Source: a virus. Taken from it: 26,400 nt of DNA. The notes beneath the pieces were generated by a model that ran no database searches, was not told the DNA's origin, and saw only the letters and a program-made list of their open reading frames with translations. Positions 21,488-26,400 of the stretch are shown here, in pieces; within the stretch, counting starts at the first letter, position 1; each line of letters opens with the position of its first letter. The stretch spans positions 1 through 26,400 of the IMG/VR virus record IMGVR_UViG_3300027127_000017, one strand, 5' to 3'. A program made the translations under genes and the position numbers.

Positions 21488-22909
21488 TTATGAACCGTAA
21501 CGGAACAACACGAAGTTGTTAGCACCCAAAGTACAAACGCAACGCTCAGAGAGGAAGTTAACCTCCATTGCATCAAGGTCGCTTGTTTGAGCACCTCCGG
21601 CAGAACCGGTAATCCATGTTTTGTATCTGCGGTCTTCAGTCTCAGACGCTCTGTAACGAACGTGCAAGAATGGACGCTTAGCGTTCTTGCCAAGGATTTG
21701 GTCGTACACGGTAGTTGAACCGGCAGGAACCAAAAGACCTGTAACAGTACCTGCAGCTTGTGCACCTGTAGGCAATCCACCACGCATGGTTGGGTCGTTC
21801 AAGTATTTCCAATCAGACTTGTAGAAGTCATAACCTCTGCGGAAGCCTGTGAAACCAAGATTCAAAGCCATATCCTTATCGTTGTCGAAAAGACCATAAG
21901 AAGTACCGCCTGTACCATAGCTGTTCTGAGCAGCAAGCATATCGTCAATGTCAAAGCTGAAGGCACGGTTAACGAAGATTACGTTCTCTTCGATAGAACC
22001 TTGCTTGTCAAGACGAGAGATGATGCTGTCAAAATCAACAAGAGTAGTTGGGTTACCACCACCCCAAACGTTACCACGGCTGTTAACAACGTAGAAGATA
22101 CCTTCAGAACCTTTGTTACCAACTTGTGTGTTTGCAGTTTGAGTAGCAACACCTGAACCGCTTTCAGCAGGAACAGCCTCAATCATTGCAGTCTCAAGGT
22201 AGTCCTCGAAACGAAGACGAGTCTCGTGCTCACTCTTCAAATACCAAAGGTATCCGGTAGCACCGTTCTCGGTAGTTACTTCAACCCATCCAATCTGAGC
22301 CATGTCAGACCCGCTTACAGCGTATTTGTCCTTGATGATGATTGGAGAGTTGTCAAAGATTTCGTCTTCTGCTTCCAAAGAACCAATCATTCCATTAGTT
22401 CCTTTCTTGAACTCAGAACCGTAAATCCATACAGAAAGAACAGCAGTTCCTGAGAAAGTCTGTCCACCTGCTTCGTAGTAAGCTACATCGAAAGTGCTGT
22501 TAGTTGTGTTTACAGCAGTAACGATACCTTTGTTAGAAAGACCTGTAGCATTGTCAGAGATGTAAACAGTCTGACCAACACGGATAGCGATACCACTTAC
22601 GTTAGCATCACTTACAGTGATAGTAGCAGTATCTGCAGCAGCAGCAGCAGATGAGTCACAGTTTACATACTTAGTATGCAAACGACCTTGTTCAGCCCAC
22701 TTAATCATGTCTGAGTTAGAAGGCATCTCAGCACCTACCATACGGAGGAAAGATGCTACAGTACGATTACCATAACGCTCAAATTCCTTCTCGTAAGTAT
22801 CAGGAAGATACTGATTCAAGAAGTTGAAGTTGGTAATATAGTTAGTCGATAAAGGCACCTGCTCCGCACTTGGCTGAAGCTGATAGCCGGGATTGTTTAA
22901 AATTGCCAT
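21488..22909 (-). CDS. Major capsid protein, HK97-fold type
   Basis: The protein has 473 residues. The N-terminal part (LSTNYITNFNFLNQYLPDTY, then EKEFERYGNRTVASFLRMVG) and the C-terminal part (RPFLHVRYRASETEDRRYKT, then LSERCVCTLGANNFVLFRYG) are of the kind seen in major capsid proteins of Bacteroidetes and crAss-like phages. The region around residues 84-170 starts with a five-alanine run (SSAAAAADT) and is all-beta, with a repeated G-I/V-x2-V pattern; it looks like an inserted surface domain. The gene lies directly behind the scaffold gene (13 nt) and is followed by a terminator, as expected for the most abundant virion protein. The call rests on position, length and overall sequence character. 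No lysine-crosslink evidence or protease site is claimed. Confidence 0.8.
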   Translation of the reverse strand: MAILNNPGYQLQPSAEQVPLSTNYITNFNFLNQYLPDTYEKEFERYGNRTVASFLRMVGAEMPSNSDMIKWAEQGRLHTKYVNCDSSAAAAADTATITVSDANVSGIAIRVGQTVYISDNATGLSNKGIVTAVNTTNSTFDVAYYEAGGQTFSGTAVLSVWIYGSEFKKGTNGMIGSLEAEDEIFDNSPIIIKDKYAVSGSDMAQIGWVEVTTENGATGYLWYLKSEHETRLRFEDYLETAMIEAVPAESGSGVATQTANTQVGNKGSEGIFYVVNSRGNVWGGGNPTTLVDFDSIISRLDKQGSIEENVIFVNRAFSFDIDDMLAAQNSYGTGGTSYGLFDNDKDMALNLGFTGFRRGYDFYKSDWKYLNDPTMRGGLPTGAQAAGTVTGLLVPAGSTTVYDQILGKNAKRPFLHVRYRASETEDRRYKTWITGSAGGAQTSDLDAMEVNFLSERCVCTLGANNFVLFRYGS

Positions 22910-22922
22910 TTCGCTTTAATTT

Positions 22923-24032
22923 TTAATTTATTTTTTTAATGCTTCGGATTTTTAGACTCCTGCCGGAATCCGGTGTCACCGATTTCACCTGCATTCCTCC
23001 CTTGTTTGTTACCTCAGGTGTTTTGCGCTCAGACATGTTAATGTTTTTTGTCTTACGCATCACATCTTCTGTGGCATCAGATTGCCCTTGTTCATAAAAG
23101 AACTTGGCAAACTTGTCGGGATTCATTGCTATGGCCAATGCCCTGTGATAGCCTGCTGAGTCCTTAATCAACCCTTGTTCATCCAAGTACTTGCTGATGA
23201 AGTTCATTGGATTTGATTGAGCTTTCTTAAGTTCTGCGGCAGCGCCCGGAGAGAAAACAATCTTCTTTTCGTCAATGTCAAACTCAAACCCTTTGAACTC
23301 TTTACTAAAGAGCTCGTCAGTCTTTTGGTCGAACCATTTGCGCTTTCGGTCATTCTCCTCCTGCAAGGTCTTAGCCTGCTGTGTATACTGACGGTATGCC
23401 TCATACTCCTCATTTTCCTCAGGAGATAAGCCTTTTGCTCTTGACTCAAGAGGCAGCTTATACTTCTCCTTCTGTTCATTGAAGTAAGTCTTGGCTTCCG
23501 CAATAGCTTTTTTGCGTGCTATCTTAATCTTCTTTATTTTGGATTCCTCATCAATGTCTTCATCGTATGAGTACTCCTCCATTAACACATCAATGTCATC
23601 ATTATCAAGACCCTTCTGTGTAGAAGCAAGATATTCTCGAAGCAGTTGGTCTTGGTCCATGGCATCATAATCCTTATTCAGTTTTATGAAATCCTCGAAA
23701 CCACGCCCTGTCTCCTTCTTGAAATTCAAAAAAGCAGCAACATCCTCGGGAAGTTGCTCAGTTTCTTTGCGCTCAGCAACCAATTCGTCAAAGGAATTGA
23801 TTTGCTTATTATAGCGTTTTCCAATATATGAAAGAACTTTTTCTTCTGTTAACTCCTCTTCCTCCTGCTTCTGACCTTCTGCAGCTTTCTCAATAGCTGT
23901 AGTGTCAATTTTAATTTCCGGCTCTCCACCCTCACCATTCATCTCCTGTTCATGCTTTTTGAGAAGCTCTTCTTCTACTTGCTGAACACTCTTTTGTTCT
24001 ATGCCATCAAGGGCACGTACTTTAATTTCCAT
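22923..24032 (-). CDS. Capsid assembly scaffold-like protein (369 aa)
   Basis: The protein is strongly acidic with many Glu, Lys and Gln residues and predicted coiled coils. The N-terminal part is Glu/Gln-rich (VQQVEEELLKKHEQEMNGEG). The centre has long charged helices (YSYDEDIDEESKIKKIKIAR). Near residue 290 a hydrophobic helix region occurs (SNPMNFISKYLDEQGLIKDS). The last 60 residues are polar and end in a basic tail (GRSLKIRSIKKIN), typical of scaffolding proteins that bind the capsid protein through a basic C-terminal helix. It sits between portal and major capsid genes, the standard place for a scaffold. A promoter-like element precedes it, and the leader is AT-rich without a Shine-Dalgarno sequence. 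A head protease or vertex protein cannot be excluded. Confidence 0.7.
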   Translation of the reverse strand: MEIKVRALDGIEQKSVQQVEEELLKKHEQEMNGEGGEPEIKIDTTAIEKAAEGQKQEEEELTEEKVLSYIGKRYNKQINSFDELVAERKETEQLPEDVAAFLNFKKETGRGFEDFIKLNKDYDAMDQDQLLREYLASTQKGLDNDDIDVLMEEYSYDEDIDEESKIKKIKIARKKAIAEAKTYFNEQKEKYKLPLESRAKGLSPEENEEYEAYRQYTQQAKTLQEENDRKRKWFDQKTDELFSKEFKGFEFDIDEKKIVFSPGAAAELKKAQSNPMNFISKYLDEQGLIKDSAGYHRALAIAMNPDKFAKFFYEQGQSDATEDVMRKTKNINMSERKTPEVTNKGGMQVKSVTPDSGRSLKIRSIKKIN

Positions 24033-24050
24033 TAGATTAGATTTAATTTG

Positions 24051-24069
24051 TTACAAATTTATACAAAAA
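24051..24069 (-). promoter_or_regulatory. Promoter-like element before the scaffold-capsid genes
   Basis: The minus-strand sequence TTTTTGTATAAATTTGTAA contains TAAATTTG, matching the Bacteroidetes -7 form TAnnTTTG. It lies in the 48-nt gap between portal and scaffold genes, about 19 nt before the scaffold ATG. It is 17/19 identical to the element at 20599-20617. A -33 TTG at usual spacing is absent. Confidence 0.4.
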
Positions 24070-24080
24070 TTGCGAAAAAA

Positions 24081-26400
24081 TTATCGAGGTTCAAACTCTG
24101 CCAAATCAAACCCGTCCAAGCTATCCTCGTTGGACTCAAAGTCCATAGGTGGTAGGTTGTTCTTTCTTTGATTAATTAATTTAGATTGCTCGCTGTTTTG
24201 CTGACTAATTCTCTTTCCCTTCGCCTCTTCCTTCATGGTATCCCTGTCTGCCAATGCAGTTTCCTTTATACCTGCTATCTGCATTTGGTATTGGAACTCC
24301 TCACTCATTAGCATCCGTTTCATCTCAGCTTCAGCTTTCATCTTCTCAATCTCAAAAGCGGTCTCGGCTTGCTTTAACTGCATCTTAGTCTGAGACTCCA
24401 TCTGAAGCTTTTGCATAGCTGTCTGAGCTGCCATTTCCTGAGCCTTGAGTTGCTGCTGAGAAATCATAGCCTGCTTCTGCATTTCCATCTTTTCTTGACG
24501 CTCCTGCTTTCGGATACGCTTAACCTTCAAAAGTTGATTGGCAAGCTTGATATTCTTAAGTTCCCTAATGTCAATGGCATCCTCAAGGTTGATGTCTCCC
24601 TTAGACAAAGCCATCTGAATATTGGCCTCAAGTTGAGCTTTCTGCTCTTCGTCAGGAGAAATCTCAATGAATATACCAAAGTCATATATATACAAATCTT
24701 TAATATCATCAAGGATAGATACATTGTATTTGCCAATCTTATTGGCAAAGTCATCCTTAAAGTCTGCGTACTGTAAAATGTCTGCAACACGGTAGGTAAG
24801 GGCCTCAGCAAGCGACCTATAGACAAATAAGCCTCCTTCGAGAATGTGGCGTGTAGCCGTATTGGAGTTAAGTGCAGCAAGCTTTTGTACCCCTACCAAT
24901 GAGTTAGGGTCAGGCATAGAACCATCCCTTGCCTCATTGAGGCCGGTCACTGACCGAATCATATCAAGGTAGTGGTTATAGTTTGCTATCAGCATTTGAG
25001 TCTTACTTGCTCCTGAATTAGAAGTAAGCTGCTGAATAGGAACCCTTGCGTTGTTAAACTCACCATCTTGGGTATAGCTACGACCAATAACGCTACCTGT
25101 TTGGAAGTAAAGGCGAAGTGCATCCTCAGGATTATATGCTTGCCCTGTACCAAGGTCAACTTCATTGAGGCCATCAGCGTCAATGAATACACCATCAGGG
25201 ACAGTACGGGCAATAACCTGCTGTAGCTTTAAGTGAGTAAGTTGAATAAGGTCTGCAAATGGCACCATCCTGCGAACAAGCGATTCAATAACGCCTTTGT
25301 ACATTCTTGGTGCAACTGCTACATAATTCGGAAGGGCGTGCTGAGAAGAAGACTTTGGTCTTACCATATTCTCTGACATCTTCCATTTAAGCAATATGTT
25401 TGTTCCCATAACCATGACACCTTCGTACCATACGTCAATGGTTTTTTCAATCTTTTCAAAGTTACCTTCTTCCATCATTTCAACAGGAGGATTGAACTTG
25501 TCATCCTTCTCAATCATTCGTGTGTTACCACCTTCAAGAACTTTTTTCTTGTATACAATTTTCTTGGTAGTCTTGTAGTTGAAATAAAGAAGAGTTGCTG
25601 TATCACGATAGAACAAACTGTTCTCGTAGAATCTTGCTACGTTATAGTAGTCATACCAACTCTGCGAATACATAGAAATTTCTTGCATCTGTTCACGAGT
25701 CAGCGTTGGGTCTATCTTAAGTAGTTCGGTTATAGGAAGTGTTTTAATTTCTCCCCAATAAAATACATCTTGAAAATAAGGGTCTTCAGTGTAGCTATAA
25801 ACAATGTTGGCAGGGTCTACGTAAGATACTTGAACACCTGCTCCGGGAAGAAATTCATGCTTTGCAACACCAATACCAATTACAGTTAAATCGTAGTCAA
25901 TACGCTTGCGAGTATCTTGATAATGATTCTCATCAAATATTGTATTGATAGCTTCTTCTTCTGCTATCTCAATTGCAGGCTTATAGTTAAGCTGCATGTA
26001 TAATGAAAGCTCCTCATCTGTTTCAGGAAGTTCATCAGGGTCCATTGTGAATGGGTCAACTCCTGTTTGTTGCTGTATCTGCATCAAAACATCTTTGGCG
26101 GCCATCTGACCCTCAACCATATCTTGATACTTACTACGCTTTGATTGAGACATTGCATCTTGAGCATAAGCTTTCACTTTAAATAAGCGGTCACTCATAC
26201 CATTAACAACGATGTCAACAAATTTTGGAAGAATAGGGACAGGAGTCCAATCTAAATTTAGATATGACAAATCTCCGTCTATTGCAAGTTCATTTTTATA
26301 CTTCTCAACAGACTGCTCACCTCTTGCGTACAAACGCAAACGGTGGAAGTCACGCCACTGACTATAGTACCTACATTGGTTTCCGTCCTTACGGAACCAC
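24081..26400 (-). CDS. Portal protein, N-terminus cut by the right window edge
   Basis: At least 772 residues are visible. The frame stays open to position 26399 (visible start WFRKDGNQCRYYSQWRDFHR), so the TTG at 26339 is not a start and the true one lies beyond the window. Features: DWTPVPILPKFVDIVVNGMS near the visible N-terminus; a mid-region typical of large podoviral portals (YVAVAPRMYKGVIESLVRRM, then VPFADLIQLTHLKLQQVIAR); a glycine-containing segment GLNEARDGSMPDPNSLVGVQ; and a long C-terminal Gln/Met/Lys-rich helix (RQEKMEMQKQAMISQQQLKA), as expected for a P22-like barrel or crown. It heads the structural block, followed by scaffold and capsid genes. Portal rings form the DNA channel at one capsid vertex. 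Confidence 0.8.
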   Translation of the reverse strand, partial: WFRKDGNQCRYYSQWRDFHRLRLYARGEQSVEKYKNELAIDGDLSYLNLDWTPVPILPKFVDIVVNGMSDRLFKVKAYAQDAMSQSKRSKYQDMVEGQMAAKDVLMQIQQQTGVDPFTMDPDELPETDEELSLYMQLNYKPAIEIAEEEAINTIFDENHYQDTRKRIDYDLTVIGIGVAKHEFLPGAGVQVSYVDPANIVYSYTEDPYFQDVFYWGEIKTLPITELLKIDPTLTREQMQEISMYSQSWYDYYNVARFYENSLFYRDTATLLYFNYKTTKKIVYKKKVLEGGNTRMIEKDDKFNPPVEMMEEGNFEKIEKTIDVWYEGVMVMGTNILLKWKMSENMVRPKSSSQHALPNYVAVAPRMYKGVIESLVRRMVPFADLIQLTHLKLQQVIARTVPDGVFIDADGLNEVDLGTGQAYNPEDALRLYFQTGSVIGRSYTQDGEFNNARVPIQQLTSNSGASKTQMLIANYNHYLDMIRSVTGLNEARDGSMPDPNSLVGVQKLAALNSNTATRHILEGGLFVYRSLAEALTYRVADILQYADFKDDFANKIGKYNVSILDDIKDLYIYDFGIFIEISPDEEQKAQLEANIQMALSKGDINLEDAIDIRELKNIKLANQLLKVKRIRKQERQEKMEMQKQAMISQQQLKAQEMAAQTAMQKLQMESQTKMQLKQAETAFEIEKMKAEAEMKRMLMSEEFQYQMQIAGIKETALADRDTMKEEAKGKRISQQNSEQSKLINQRKNNLPPMDFESNEDSLDGFDLAEFEPR

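Noticed and set aside
21415-21783. A 122-codon minus-strand frame overlapping the end of the capsid gene
   Set aside because: It runs in a different frame through the capsid coding sequence and across the terminator. It has Cys/Leu/Val-rich shadow composition and no support as a gene.
26337-26339. TTG as the start of the portal gene
   Set aside because: The frame remains open and portal-like up to the right edge, so the true start lies outside the window.
1-26400. CRISPR array, tRNA genes, insertion sequences or attachment sites
   Set aside because: I saw no regularly spaced repeats, cloverleaf-like sequence with CCA-type ends, transposase motifs or terminal inverted repeats. The coding density leaves no non-coding stretch over 100 bases.

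Overview
This window looks like part of the genome of a tailed, probably podovirus-like bacteriophage of a Bacteroidetes (Flavobacteria-type) host, loosely like the crAss-like phages. The reasons are: (i) a gene order of portal, scaffold, major capsid protein, connectors, very large tail hub, Cys-rich surface protein and internal/ejection proteins; (ii) AT-rich start-codon leaders with no Shine-Dalgarno sequence; (iii) TAnnTTTG-type -7 elements; (iv) a Cys/Tyr-rich repeat module that I associate with surface proteins of Bacteroidetes phages. The family assignment is inference. No terminase, polymerase, lysis gene, tRNA, IS element or CRISPR array was seen.

Layout, read on the minus strand from right to left. 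A portal protein is cut by the right edge (24081-26400). It is followed by a scaffold-like protein (22923-24032) and an HK97-type major capsid protein (21488-22909). A hairpin-plus-U-tract terminator follows the capsid gene (21439-21478). One conserved gene of unknown function (20672-21415) is followed by a second, very clean terminator (20613-20640). The tail block then runs almost without gaps: two connector/ring-type proteins (19848-20588, 18922-19845), a 1494-residue tail hub/stabilisation-like protein (14436-18920), a Cys-rich, Lys-poor probable surface or receptor-binding protein (13027-14424), a conserved structural protein (12217-13023) and a small GNAT-like protein (11795-12205). The block ends with three proteins of increasing size (270, 625 and 2726 residues) whose order and character recall the T7 gp14-gp15-gp16 ejection cassette.

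At the left end three small plus-strand genes converge on the structural block. They are a partial coiled-coil protein, a 61-residue unknown, and a protein with a PD-(D/E)XK nuclease-like motif set. The last one overlaps the end of the 2726-residue gene tail-to-tail by 8 bp, so no intergenic terminator is possible there. A strong hairpin lies inside the nuclease-like gene instead.

How the genes would work together: scaffold and capsid protein build the procapsid on the portal, the connector proteins and the large hub complete the neck and tail, and the Cys-rich protein contacts the cell surface. The three internal proteins would be packaged and ejected ahead of the DNA. The least understood parts are the giant 2726-residue protein, which carries several internal duplications and an HDFFGH-ENAW-ETRGQNS motif block, and a surface-protein repeat that appears to be cut in two by a gene boundary.
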